The translations under genes were made by a program, and so were the position numbers. The notes under the pieces are model-generated. The model saw only the letters and a list, made by a program, of their open reading frames with translations, was not told where the DNA came from and made no database searches. From Lentibacillus sp. JNUCC-1 (GTDB taxonomy: Bacteria > Bacillota > Bacilli > Bacillales > Amphibacillaceae), in assembly GCF_009741735.1 (NCBI RefSeq), contig NZ_WHOH01000001.1, positions 1,922,001-1,986,000 of the forward strand: a stretch of 64,000 nucleotides of DNA, in the 5' to 3' direction. Shown here piece by piece: positions 22,883-32,035 of this stretch; within the stretch, counting starts at the first letter, position 1; every line of letters starts with the position of its first letter.

Positions 22883-22930
22883 GCAGAATGCGTGGGAGCT
22901 TTACTATAAATAATGAAAGGATGACGGTAA

Positions 22931-23410
22931 ATGAATTTTGCTGCTGATATCGAAGGGGTTTTTACGAGAGAAGAAATAGAATCATTTCTAAGGGATGAAC
23001 AACAATTTTATATTGACTATGCAGAGGAAAACTGGCTGAACCGATATTTCAAGGTAAAGGCGATGTCACAAAAAACACATGTACCAAGCATTACTTCCGT
23101 TATATCAGATATGCCAGGTGGTTCAAATCTTAATCATAGTAAAACAGAGCAATTTGCTCTGAAATCTATTCAAGCTAGTGAGTGGTTAGATACATTATTT
23201 TATGCAATGGAGTCGCTTACTTCAGCTGAACAGAAATTAATAGAAATGAAGTACATGAAGAAGCGTAATGATGGGTCCAGGTACAGTGATGAAGTCATTT
23301 ATCCTCAATTGTTTATCGGAAAGACAAGATACTATGAGCTAAAAAAGGAAGCTTTAGAAATGCTGGGCAGAAATTTATATGGTTTATTTAGCGAGAGAGG
23401 ATGGTCGTAA
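22931..23410 (+). CDS. ArpU-family phage late transcription regulator
   Basis: 159 residues with a C-terminal sigma-like helix-turn-helix (LTSAEQKLIEMKYM ... YPQLFIGKTRYYELKKEAL). ArpU/RinA-like proteins switch on phage late genes, packaging and lysis. Here those genes are missing: only a small membrane ORF follows, and then non-phage cargo. This is the last recognisable phage gene. Confidence 0.82.
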   Translation: MNFAADIEGVFTREEIESFLRDEQQFYIDYAEENWLNRYFKVKAMSQKTHVPSITSVISDMPGGSNLNHSKTEQFALKSIQASEWLDTLFYAMESLTSAEQKLIEMKYMKKRNDGSRYSDEVIYPQLFIGKTRYYELKKEALEMLGRNLYGLFSERGWS

Positions 23411-23637
23411 TGGTTGTTTTGACGAAGGGGGTTAAGAAAACAGTATTAGCTATATTGTTGCTAATACTGTTTATTGCTTTCTTCACTTTATGTGGGATTG
23501 TATTTCTGGCTACACTCCAGTGGTTTATGCAAACTGAATTTTATCTGAGTATGGTTGGATCTGTTGAGTTTTGGATATGGGTGTTAGGTATTCCGTTACT
23601 TGTTTTATTTTTTGTGTTTTGTTCAAATATTGCTTAA
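23410..23637 (+). CDS. Small two-helix membrane protein
   Basis: 75 residues with two long hydrophobic helices (about 10-33 and 45-72). The ATG overlaps the stop of the ArpU-like gene (TAATG), implying coupled translation. It could be a holin-like remnant or an exclusion protein. No family match can be claimed. Confidence 0.5.
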   Translation: MVVLTKGVKKTVLAILLLILFIAFFTLCGIVFLATLQWFMQTEFYLSMVGSVEFWIWVLGIPLLVLFFVFCSNIA

Positions 23638-23664
23638 GATTTTGTTGAATAGAGTTGTAACCTT

Positions 23665-23698
23665 AAATCCCTTTAGATATAATTACCTAAAGGGATTT
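23665..23698 (+). terminator. Stem-loop terminator ending the phage module
   Basis: AAATCCCTTTAG paired with CTAAAGGGATTT, followed by GTTGTG, so the T tract is weak. It closes the phage-derived operon before the unrelated cargo. Confidence 0.65.
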
Positions 23699-23785
23699 GT
23701 TGTGCTGAAATAACATACCAGTATGCCACAAACGGGCCAGTTTGTTGAGGAAAAATTTAGAAGGGAAAATGGGGTGGGATGAAAT

Positions 23786-24102
23786 ATGATTGATGCTGGT
23801 TGGCTTAACATCGGCAGTTTGATTCTTGGGTTAGTAGCTTGGATAATCCCTGCTATTAATCTTGTGGAAAAAAACAAAAGAATAATAAATGGGTTACTCT
23901 TACCATTATCAGTTTCAGCGCTTGCGCTATCGCAATATGTTTTCAAATCTTTTATAACCTTTACTTGGTAAAGATTGAAGACTTTGCTGCTCTGGCGGAT
24001 ACAATGCGCGGTGTAGCTGTTGCTTCAACGGTACTTGTCATTGTTACCATTTTATTAAATGTCTTTACGTTGTTTTTACATCGGAATAGGGGTGCTTTGT
24101 AA
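23786..24102 (+). pseudogene. Small Bacillus-type membrane protein, frameshifted
   Basis: The frame from 23786 encodes MIDAGWLNIGSLILGLVAW and a second frame ends at 24102 with LFLHRNRGAL. Joining them at the A7 run 23868-23874 (one A missing) restores a protein of about 105 residues with three hydrophobic helices. It resembles a common Bacillus membrane protein with the core FQIFYNLYLVKIED. Either a real pseudogene or a homopolymer undercall. It is outside the phage operon and has its own ribosome site. Confidence 0.6.
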
Positions 24103-24106
24103 AACA

Positions 24107-24195
24107 ATCGGGCGCTTTCCTTGAATAAGAAGGCGTCCTTCAATCAAACATGAATAAATTTCAATTCAATAAGCGTGCGCTTTCGCGGAATAAGG
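24107..24195. repeat. Short degenerate intergenic repeats
   Basis: Two units resembling GCGCTTTCCTTGAATAAG occur here, the second with CGCGGAATAAGG. A third lies at about 24770-24795 (GGCGCCATTCTTGAATAAG). They flank the Nudix gene and may be small mobile or regulatory repeats brought with it. Meaning unknown. Confidence 0.4.
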
Positions 24196-24264
24196 CAGTG
24201 CCAATCTGTATTGGTTTAGGGCCATTTTGTTGCATAAAGTAAAACGGAAATAGGGGGACTTAAT

Positions 24265-24750
24265 ATGGCCGATAATAAATTTCACAGGGCTTTTGGAGTT
24301 TATGGAATATTTGTGGAAGATGAAGAATTGTTAGTTATAAATAAGAATGGTGGACCATACATAAACCGTTTCGATTTACCTGGTGGAAGTTTGGAAGATG
24401 GCGAAACTTTATCGGAGGCTATGAAACGAGAATTCCTTGAAGAAACGGGTATTGAAATTGAAATTGTAAAAAACATTGGGGCTACGGATTTTAAGCTGCC
24501 TTGGATGTGGAAAGAGTTTACGGATGTCCATCATATTGCCGTCTATTACCTTGTGAGAAAAATTGGCGGGAAATTACAAACACCTGAACAATTTGAGGGG
24601 CAGGACTCATTAGGTGCCGTGTGGGTAAAAGAAAAAGATATTTCTTTTGAGAATGCTTCTCCATTAGTTCTAAAAGCGTTTGAATGGTTAAAGACAGAAG
24701 ACTTGGGAATAGATGCTAATGTTTATACGGATTGGCAGGTTCTAAAATAA
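24265..24750 (+). CDS. Nudix hydrolase
   Basis: 161 residues with a complete Nudix box near residues 45-67: GGSLEDGETLSEAM followed by REFLEETGIEI, matching G-x5-E-x7-REUxEExGU. It hydrolyses a nucleoside diphosphate linked to another group; the substrate is not predictable from sequence. GGGGGA ribosome site. It stands alone between short repeats and has no operon partner, typical of accessory cargo. Confidence 0.85.
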   Translation: MADNKFHRAFGVYGIFVEDEELLVINKNGGPYINRFDLPGGSLEDGETLSEAMKREFLEETGIEIEIVKNIGATDFKLPWMWKEFTDVHHIAVYYLVRKIGGKLQTPEQFEGQDSLGAVWVKEKDISFENASPLVLKAFEWLKTEDLGIDANVYTDWQVLK

Positions 24751-25190
24751 ATCATCTTTGTTCCAGAATAGGGCGCCATTCTTGAATAAGGATTAGCGTG
24801 AGCATCATATATAAGGGTCATATTATTGAATAAAATAATCCATATACGATGAAAATAAAAAGAGATTCAGATGAGGGGGAATTCTTCTTATGATATTTGT
24901 ACGGTTAAATAAAAGTTCACTGAATAAACTGGATAAGTAAAAAGGTAAATATCGTGGAATGGTAAAATTATATGAACAAAGACCCGAGAATAAACCATGC
25001 CACCGAATTAAAATAAACAATCGCAAAACTGTTAATGAGATATGTGTATTTGGTTAGAAATTAAAGTCTATTTAATAGAAGGTTGGAAAAATCAATAGTA
25101 TAATAAAATCATAGGAATTAATATTGATTATTCCTTCAATATAGTATTCTTATAACTATTTTCTACTAATTAAGCAGGAGGTAATATCCA
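24751..25190. other. 440-base AT-rich spacer without a convincing gene
   Basis: Only very short frames occur. The region holds one degenerate GAATAAG repeat near its left end and AT-rich sequence before bdhA that may contain its promoter (TATAACTATTTT region), followed by a clear AGGAGG site at 25176-25181. Confidence 0.5.
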
Positions 25191-26240
25191 ATGAAAGCTG
25201 CAGTCTGGTATGGAAAAAAAGACTTACGGGTAGACGAAATAGAACTAAAACAAACGAAAGATACCGATGTTAAAGTAAGGGTAGCTTGGGCAGGTATTTG
25301 TGGCAGTGATTTACATGAGTATGAAGAGGGACCGGTGTTTGTACCAAATGAAAAAGAGGATCCGTTAACTGGAGAAATCGCTCCGCTAACCATGGGGCAT
25401 GAATTTGCAGGTGTTATTGAAGAAGTAGGTCCAAAGGTGACAAAATATAAAGTTGGCGATAGAGTAGCAATTAATCCAACAATCACTTATGGAAATAAGC
25501 CGGAAGACCTTGATCCTTATGATGGGTTTAGCTTTATTGGTCTTCACAGTGACGGTGGTTTTACTAAATACGCAAATGTACCGGAAGATAACGTTTATCT
25601 ACTTCCAGAATCTTTAACACTACAGGATGGAGCTTTAGTAGAACCAACTGCGGTTGCCGTACAAGCTGTAAAAGAAGGGAAACTGCAGTTTGGTGATACG
25701 GTAGCTGTATTTGGTGCAGGTCCAATTGGTTTAATGACAATTATTGCAGCTAAAGCTGCTGGTGCCAGCAAGATTATTGCTTTAGATTTGTCGGAAACTA
25801 GAATTGAGAAAGCAAAAGAATTAGGAGCAACCCATGTCGTTAACTCTAGCGAACAAGATGCTGTTACAGCGATCAAGGAAATTGTTCCAGATGGAGTAGA
25901 TGTTTCCTTTGAAGTTGCCGGAGTAGCACCAACATTTAAACAAGCAATTGATTCAACAAGAGCACGTGGAACAATGGTTATTGTGTCTATATTTGCTAGG
26001 GAGATTGAATGGAATCCAATACAGCTTACAAATACAGGTGTAAAAGTTACATCAACAATCGCATATACACCTACTACATTCCAACAAACTGTAGATTTAA
26101 TGGGAACAGGACAATTAAAACCACAGGGAATTATTACAGACCAAATTCAATTGGATGATATTGTTGAAAATGGATTCGAAGCATTGACAAACGATAAATC
26201 ACAAGCAAAAATAGTAGTTGAATTAAGTGGTGAGAAATAA
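25191..26240 (+). CDS. Zinc-dependent (R,R)-butanediol dehydrogenase-like MDR enzyme
   Basis: 349 residues, medium-chain dehydrogenase. Catalytic zinc ligands are Cys in GICGSDLHEYE and His-Glu in GHEFAGVIEE, with a further Glu in LVEPTAV. The NAD-binding fold has GAGPIGLM near residue 180. The four-Cys structural zinc lobe of many alcohol dehydrogenases is absent, as in B. subtilis BdhA. Probably interconverts acetoin or diacetyl with butanediol; a sorbitol-type polyol is the alternative. It is a single gene with a good AGGAGG site and its own terminator, so it is likely a separately acquired cassette. Confidence 0.85.
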   Translation: MKAAVWYGKKDLRVDEIELKQTKDTDVKVRVAWAGICGSDLHEYEEGPVFVPNEKEDPLTGEIAPLTMGHEFAGVIEEVGPKVTKYKVGDRVAINPTITYGNKPEDLDPYDGFSFIGLHSDGGFTKYANVPEDNVYLLPESLTLQDGALVEPTAVAVQAVKEGKLQFGDTVAVFGAGPIGLMTIIAAKAAGASKIIALDLSETRIEKAKELGATHVVNSSEQDAVTAIKEIVPDGVDVSFEVAGVAPTFKQAIDSTRARGTMVIVSIFAREIEWNPIQLTNTGVKVTSTIAYTPTTFQQTVDLMGTGQLKPQGIITDQIQLDDIVENGFEALTNDKSQAKIVVELSGEK

Positions 26241-26252
26241 AATGTATTATTT

Positions 26253-26285
26253 AACCCTGAGTAGCAGCTGTTACTTGGGGTTTTG
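26253..26285 (+). terminator. Terminator after butanediol dehydrogenase gene
   Basis: Imperfect stem AACCCTGAGTA / TACTTGGGGTT with GCAGCTGT loop, followed by TTGTTA. Confidence 0.7.
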
Positions 26286-26828
26286 TTATCACTGTCAGCT
26301 AGGTCCAGGTAGATAAATTAGCGAAGTGATATTGAACTCTTCTTTAAGAAGAATATTGACGATATTCTGCAATACCAGCTAATAGTAGAAGTGGATAATT
26401 CCATTAACGGGCGCGCGCGACAAGCTTTGCTATAAACGCTACCAAGCGTGAAAGGCGGAGAATTCATAAATGAATTCTAACTTTACAACCAAGGAAGGGA
26501 ATGACGGAACCATGTTTCCCAAAACCATCCCGTCAATACTCCTGCATGCGTTGTGACTGACAGGTTACAGGGTTTGAAGTACAGGTGGATAAGGCAGAAC
26601 GAAGGCTGAAGCCACTCCCACGGAGAAGGTATGCCAACGGATATGCCCTACGGCTGAAAAACTGGATATGGTGAGAATGGCTTCAAAGATATGGAGCTGA
26701 CGAATAACCGAATATACAGGTCTAAAGTTTGAACATAGGGAAACTTATGTCCCATCCCCCTCTGTTAGGATAGTTGTCGTACGAGGCAAACGTGGTATGA
26801 TTAACTAAATAACACGGAGGTCATCGTA

Positions 26829-27386
26829 ATGACAAATAATGGGATACGTTATTCAGAAGAACGAAAGGCTGCGATAGTGAAGCGGATGATGCCACCACAA
26901 AATGAATCCGTAAAGGCATTAAGTGAGGAAGTAGGTATTTCCGACGCAACGTTGTATAAATGGCGGAAAGAGGCCAGGGAGTCAGGTGCGGCAACACCTG
27001 GAAACGGACAAAACAGCGACCGTTGGAGCAGTGAAGATAAGTTTTTGATTGTTATGGAAACATATGCCATGAATGAGGAAGAGATAGCGGAGTATTGCCG
27101 CAAGAAAGGCTTGTACCGTGAACAGATTAATGCTTGGCAACAAGTTTGTCTTCAGGCAAACGGCAATGCTTTTAACCAAGCCAAAGCGTTAACTGGACAA
27201 CTAAAAGAGGAAAAACAGCGATCCAAAACATTGGAAAAGGATCTTCAAAAAAAGGAGAAGGCGCTGGCAGAAGCTGCCGCATTGTTACTCCTAAGAAAAA
27301 AGGCCCGAGCGATTTGGGGGACCAAGAGGACGAATGATAGGCCCACCAGATCGCGCACGTGCCGTGGAATTGATTCAAGAAGCTAA
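26829..27386 (+). CDS. IS3-family transposase OrfA, copy 1
   Basis: 185 residues. The N-terminal helix-turn-helix (YSEERKAAIVKRM ... LSEEVGISDATLYKWRKEA) binds the IS ends; a coiled-coil (LKEEKQRSKTLEKDLQKKEK) follows. The slippery heptamer A-AAA-AAG at about 27294-27302 is the standard -1 frameshift site. Here the G run at 27316-27320 has five G, where copy 3 has six. This moves OrfA past its normal stop and puts a stop in the -1 frame, so the OrfAB fusion cannot form in this copy. Confidence 0.85.
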   Translation: MTNNGIRYSEERKAAIVKRMMPPQNESVKALSEEVGISDATLYKWRKEARESGAATPGNGQNSDRWSSEDKFLIVMETYAMNEEEIAEYCRKKGLYREQINAWQQVCLQANGNAFNQAKALTGQLKEEKQRSKTLEKDLQKKEKALAEAAALLLLRKKARAIWGTKRTNDRPTRSRTCRGIDSRS

Positions 27387-28388
27387 TCGAAATGGCGCAC
27401 GTCTTTCAAAGGCATGTGAAGAATTGCATATTCATGTGCGGACCTATCAGCGGTGGGTGTCTGAAGGCGATGTCAAAGTCGATCAGCGCCCGCATGCCAA
27501 ACGGCCCACGCCTAAAAATAAACTATCGGAAGAAGAAAGGGCAGAAATTTTAGAAGTTGTGAACCGAGAAGAATATGCCGATTTACCTCCTACTCAGATT
27601 GTGCCGCAACTGGCCGATCAGGAGAAGTATATCGCATCTGAATCGACCTTCTATCGCGTACTGCGTGAAGAAGAAATGCAGAATCATCGTGGCCGCAGTC
27701 AGAAGCCCAAAAGACGGGTTCCTGAAAGCCATCTAGCAACTGCGCCGAACCAAGTTTGGACATGGGATATCACATGGCTTGGGGGCCTGTGAAAGGACTG
27801 TTCTACCGACTGTATTTGATTCTTGACCTGTTCAGTCGCAAAGCTGTGGGTTGGGAAGTATGGGAATCAGAGGAGGCCCAATACGCTGAGAAACTCGTAA
27901 AGAAAGCTGTGCTTAAAGAGGGGATAAAAGGCAGCCCTTTGGTACTACACTCTGATAATGGCAGCCCTATGAAGGCCGCGACATTCCTTGGGTTACTTGA
28001 GACCTTGGGCATTCAAAGCTCGTTCTCTAGGCCGCGCGTAAGCAATGACAATCCATTTTCGGAGGCAATGTTCCGCACACTTAAGTACCGTCCTGAGTTC
28101 CCTCATAAAGGGTTTGCTTCCTTGGAGGATGCGAGAAAGTGGGCAGGACAGTTTATTAAGTGGTACAACGAGGTTCATTTACACAGCGGTTTAAATTTCG
28201 TGACCCCTGCACAATGCCATAGTGGAGAATTTAAAGATATATTGGCAAAAAGGCATGACGTATATGAACAAGCAAAGCAACATCATCCAGAACGCTGGGG
28301 CGCAAGAAACACAAGGGGTTGGTCACCTCATGAAGAGGTTGCATTGAATCCTATGCGTGAAGAGACTTTATTGGCTATAGGAGATTAA
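27334..28388 (+). pseudogene. IS3-family transposase OrfB, copy 1, frameshifted
   Basis: DDE integrase (rve) domain. The frame breaks at the G run 27781-27785, which has five G against six in copy 2. Part one ends just after the first catalytic Asp (WTWDITW). Part two carries LHSDNGSP and the catalytic Glu in NPFSEAMFR. As written, the enzyme is dead; one added G restores a 351-residue protein equal to that of copy 2. Confidence 0.85.
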
Positions 28389-28917
28389 TAGAATGGGTTT
28401 TTTATCACCTGATGATTTGAAATGAAAGAATGGTTTCCCTTTCATTTCAAATCATCAGGGCAGCAAGCAAAGCGCGGTAGCTATGGTCATATGGCGTGAA
28501 ATTTAAAGAAGCTAAACTGCTTCATGCGACAACTATGTTGACAAACACCGCATCCAACGATGGGGTGAGTGGTGTGCAGTAAAAATGCGCCCTATGAAAC
28601 ACGCTATACCGAACAAAGGCGGTATCCAGCTCACAGGCTTCCAGGGGACACCTAAGTTCAGTACGGATAGCTAGGTTGTAAGGGACTTGGAAAACAAGGA
28701 ACGTTGAAACAAGGACTGTCATCCGAAACGTTTGCTATAAGACTTATGCCGAAGGGCATTTATCCTTGTGAGGGTAGGGGCATGACTGATGAATTTCCTG
28801 TAATGGGAATGGAGGAACAGCCCCAAGTCTAATAAAATGAAAAGTTATTTTCCATACGTGCATTGCACCGGTCGGGTAGGAACGTGGGAACATCACTCCA
28901 ACAGGAGGGATGCCACA

Positions 28918-30711
28918 GTGCAAGCTTTACGATATTGGGATTACTACGATATGACGGAAACGTTTACGGATTTATATGATAAAAGTTTGAATCAACAAGC
29001 TTTTTCACATCTTTACGATGTTATCATATCAAGAGAAAATATCTTGCTTGCTTATCGTACTATCAAGTCCAACAAAGGGTCTAAGACACCTGGAACGGAT
29101 AGAAGAACGATAAGTGATATGAAAAAATGGTCTGAAGAAAAACTCATGATGGAAATCCGAAACCAGCTAGAAAACTATTGTCCGAAAAAGGTTAGACGAA
29201 AATGGATTGAAAAAGATAATGGAAAGTGGAGACCCCTCGGCATCCCTTGTATATTAGATCGAATCATTCAACAATGTTTTAAACAAGTGCTTGAACCGAT
29301 TGCGGAAGCCCAGTTCTATAATCATAGTTATGGATTTAGACCATTACGTTCTGCGCATCACGCCATGGCAAGAATTCAATCTTTAATCAATCAAGCCCAT
29401 TTTCATTTTGTGGTGGACATTGATATAAAGGGATTCTTTGACCATATTAACCATACATTGCTTATTAAGCAACTATGGAATATGGGAATCCAAGACCGAA
29501 AAGTACTAGCTTGTATTGGCAAAATGCTCAAAGCTGAAATAGATGGTGAAGGAACACCATCTCAAGGCGTTCCGCAGGGTGGATTGTTATCAACTTTACT
29601 TGCAAACGTTGTGCTGAATGACCTCGACCAATGGGTTGCGGGACAGTGGGAATTCTTCCCTCTTTCCAAATCTTTTCAATCTAGGACTGGTGAAACACTA
29701 GCCAAAAAGCGTACTAATCTGAAGGAAGGCTATCTCGTTCGCTATGCGGATGATTTTAAAATTTTATGTAAGGATGGAAAAACAGCCCAAAAATGGTACC
29801 ATGCCGTGAGGCTATTTCTCAAAGACCGTTTGGGACTGGATATTTCGCCTGAAAAATCACAGATAGTGAATTTACGGAAAAGAGAATCCGAATTTCTAGG
29901 ATTCACCATCCGAGCTGACAAAAAGGGTAAAAAGCGTGTTGCACGCACTGGCATTAAAGCGAGTAAAAAACGCAAAATCAAAGAAGAGGCTAAGAAACTA
30001 ATTCGGAGAATTAGAACCTCTCCCTCGGCAATGAATGCGTTGCTTTTCAATAGTTTTGTTTTAGGAATTCATCAATATTTCAAAAGGGCTACCAAGGTTA
30101 ATCTCGAGTTTTCACGTCTTGCCTATGATTTAGGTGCGTTCATTTACAATCATCTTAGACCAGTGGGCAAATACGGTCATCCAGCTAATCCGCCACCAAC
30201 TTATAAAAAGATGTATCCTAATAGATTTAAAACATTTCAAATTGCTGGTGTATATCTATTCCCACTTTCGGATGTAAAAACGTTGAATGCCTTTGGATTT
30301 ACTCCAAAAATGACGCCTTTCACGGAAGAAGGAAGGAATATGATACACAAAAAGCTGCGTTCAGACATCCAAAGCGAAATAGGCTTACTCATGAAATCAA
30401 CACTTCCAAACCGAAGTATTGAATACATGGATAACCGAATCAGCAGGTACAGTATGAAGATGGGAAAATGTGAAATCACAGGCGCTGAATTGCCTGCGGC
30501 TGATGTTCACTGTCACCATTATGTACCATTAAGCCTTGGCGGAAATGACCAATTTGATAATCTCCGTATCCTTCATAAAGGAATACACAAGTTAATCCAT
30601 GCCACTAATAAAAAGATGATTGATGGACTTATAAAAGGATTTCAGCTTACTGGAGACATGATAAATAAAGTCAATCGTTTCCGTAGGAAATGTGAGCTTG
30701 AAACGATTTAA
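28918..30711 (+). CDS. ltrA: Group II intron-encoded reverse transcriptase/maturase with HNH endonuclease
   Basis: 597 residues from a GTG after AGGAGG at 28904-28909; the longer upstream frame lies in ribozyme sequence. RT blocks are seen in order: GTDRRT, KWRPLGIPCILDRIIQQ, YGFRPLRSAHHA, VVDIDIKGFFD, PSQGVPQGGLLS and the active-site YADD near residue 280. The maturase X domain follows (about 380-480), and then an HNH endonuclease with CEITGAEL, DVHCHHYVPLSLGG and LRILHKGIHKL. The protein splices the intron RNA and inserts it into DNA by target-primed reverse transcription. The ORF itself is intact even though its ribozyme is split by an IS. Confidence 0.92.
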   Translation: MQALRYWDYYDMTETFTDLYDKSLNQQAFSHLYDVIISRENILLAYRTIKSNKGSKTPGTDRRTISDMKKWSEEKLMMEIRNQLENYCPKKVRRKWIEKDNGKWRPLGIPCILDRIIQQCFKQVLEPIAEAQFYNHSYGFRPLRSAHHAMARIQSLINQAHFHFVVDIDIKGFFDHINHTLLIKQLWNMGIQDRKVLACIGKMLKAEIDGEGTPSQGVPQGGLLSTLLANVVLNDLDQWVAGQWEFFPLSKSFQSRTGETLAKKRTNLKEGYLVRYADDFKILCKDGKTAQKWYHAVRLFLKDRLGLDISPEKSQIVNLRKRESEFLGFTIRADKKGKKRVARTGIKASKKRKIKEEAKKLIRRIRTSPSAMNALLFNSFVLGIHQYFKRATKVNLEFSRLAYDLGAFIYNHLRPVGKYGHPANPPPTYKKMYPNRFKTFQIAGVYLFPLSDVKTLNAFGFTPKMTPFTEEGRNMIHKKLRSDIQSEIGLLMKSTLPNRSIEYMDNRISRYSMKMGKCEITGAELPAADVHCHHYVPLSLGGNDQFDNLRILHKGIHKLIHATNKKMIDGLIKGFQLTGDMINKVNRFRRKCELETI

Positions 30712-30762
30712 AAATTCCAAACATGAAGTAACGAGGAACTTATAACTCAGTATATTTTGTTA

Positions 30763-30805
30763 GATGGAACGCGGAGTGCGGGGAAACCTGCACGCTCCGT
30801 GTGGA
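30763..30805 (+). ncRNA. Group II intron domain V
   Basis: A short hairpin GGAGTGCGGG-GAAA-CCTGCACGCTCC with flanking AACGC ... GTGT, fitting a CGC-type catalytic triad and GNRA loop. Domain VI follows (to about 30845), with GACCTCAAAGGCTTACCTAT holding the likely branch-point A. Confidence 0.8.
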
Positions 30806-31031
30806 GCAGGGGAAAAGCTGGAGATGACCTCAAAGGCTTACCTATTGCAAACTATTCTGGAACAAGAATATGCGCCCTGTAAGTGAAGACGCAATACTGT
30901 TAAATAAAGCATCCAGATAGTAGGATTTCTGTATTCATGGTATAATGAAGATGGGCTGTGGGCTTGTTTTTGACAGGTCAAATACATTTTCCACCTTGCA
31001 ATTATTATTTCTCATCCAGAGGTGAGCTGAC

Positions 31032-31915
31032 GTGGAATATAGACAAATGAAATACTTTGTTACAATAGTTAATACGAGAAGTTATTCCGAGGCTGCTAAA
31101 AGCTTATTTGTGACTCAACCGACATTGTCGTGGAACATGCAAAAGTTGGAGGAGGAATTGAATGTTAACTTATTCGATAAGTCGAATCAAAGTGTAAGAT
31201 TAACTCAACCAGGCCAAATTTTTTATGAAGGTTCGAAAAAATTCTGGCTGATGTTGGTAGTCTGATCACAAATATCGAAGAAGAAGTTAAAAAAGAGAAC
31301 AAGAAATTAAAAGTTGGTATGACAGTCTTGTTCGCGATTCAATATATGGATCAAATTGTTCATTACATAACAATGAATCCTGATGTTGAACTGGCGTTCG
31401 CCCAAGGCGGCTCTGTTAAATTACAAAGAATGTTAGCTACTAAAGAAATAGATATTGGCCTTTTGTCGTTTCCTAATTATGAACCATCGATTACGATTCA
31501 AAAGCTTAAAACATCTCATCACAGTTATGATGTATCTGTGGTCATGCCTTATGACCATCCGCTTGCAGATAAGAAGTCTATTAAAATATCTGATCTTGAG
31601 GGGTATAAGATATGTTCTCTTTCTGATAGTTATGTTTTAGGCAGGGTAATTGAAGAACGTTGCCATGACTATGGTTTTCATCCCAATATTATTTTTACGA
31701 ATAGTAACTGGGAAGTTATTTTACAGAACACATTAACAACCGGTGGAATAACATTTATGCCTACTCCACTGAAAAAATTGAGTAATTTCGGTGAATTAGT
31801 ATGGATTCCATTAGACGATAAAGCTAATCAATTTGAAATCGGTGTAGCTAAGCGAAAAGATGAACAATTAAATTCGGTTGCTGTTAAGTTTATTGACCAT
31901 ATCAAACATAACTAG
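31032..31915 (+). pseudogene. LysR-family transcriptional regulator, frameshifted
   Basis: About 294 residues once joined. The N-terminal winged helix (residues 1-65: AAKSLFVTQPTLSWNMQKLE) is in one frame up to 31265. The effector domain (from about LADVGSLITNI to IKHN) continues in the next frame. One A is missing from the run 31236-31241; adding it restores the protein. It may be the regulator of the converging panE-buk-ptb-EIIC operon, or of the dehydrogenase operon beyond. GAGGTGAG ribosome site, GTG start. Whether the break is real or a read error is unresolved. Confidence 0.75.
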
Positions 31916-31952
31916 CTTGTTATTTGAGGCAAGCGATCCTCTATAAAAAGTA

Positions 31953-31988
31953 AAGCAGCAGTCATGACGATTAATCAAGCTGCTGCTT
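31953..31988. terminator. Bidirectional terminator between LysR gene and panE-like gene
   Basis: AAGCAGCAG paired with CTGCTGCTT around an 18-base loop, with A/T tracts on either side. The two genes converge on it. Confidence 0.75.
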
Positions 31989-32035
31989 CTATCCTTATAT
32001 CTATTTCCTAAAATATATTTTTGAGTTGATCTGAA

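Larger units (their letters stand above)
26756..28550 (+). mobile_element. IS3-family insertion sequence, copy 1
   Basis: 1,795 bases. The imperfect 24-bp terminal repeats (left CCCCCTCTGTTAGGATAG..., right complement CGGTGTTTGTCAACATAG...) share ATAGTTGTCG. A CAT target duplication flanks it. Two overlapping frames encode OrfA and OrfB, followed by a 19-bp perfect hairpin at 28409-28458 and about 90 bases of non-coding right end. Nearly identical to copy 2, and inserted within the group II intron. OrfB carries an additional single-base loss, so this copy is probably defective. Confidence 0.9.
26405..30855 (+). mobile_element. Group II intron, interrupted by an IS
   Basis: A structured non-coding stretch beginning near GCGCGCGACAAGC (26406), followed by ribozyme-like sequence, then the reverse-transcriptase ORF and a clear domain V/VI ending near 30855. 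IS copy 1 sits inside the ribozyme 5' half at 26756-28550, flanked by a 3-bp CAT duplication. Removing it rejoins ATGTCCCAT with CCAACGATGG. The exact intron ends are uncertain by about 10 bases. The IS should abolish normal splicing unless it folds out. The flanking exons do not show a recognisable gene. Confidence 0.75.

Noticed and set aside
27315..27386. OrfA extension of copies 1 and 2 as a new fused domain
   Set aside because: It is an out-of-frame reading of the start of OrfB caused by one missing G.
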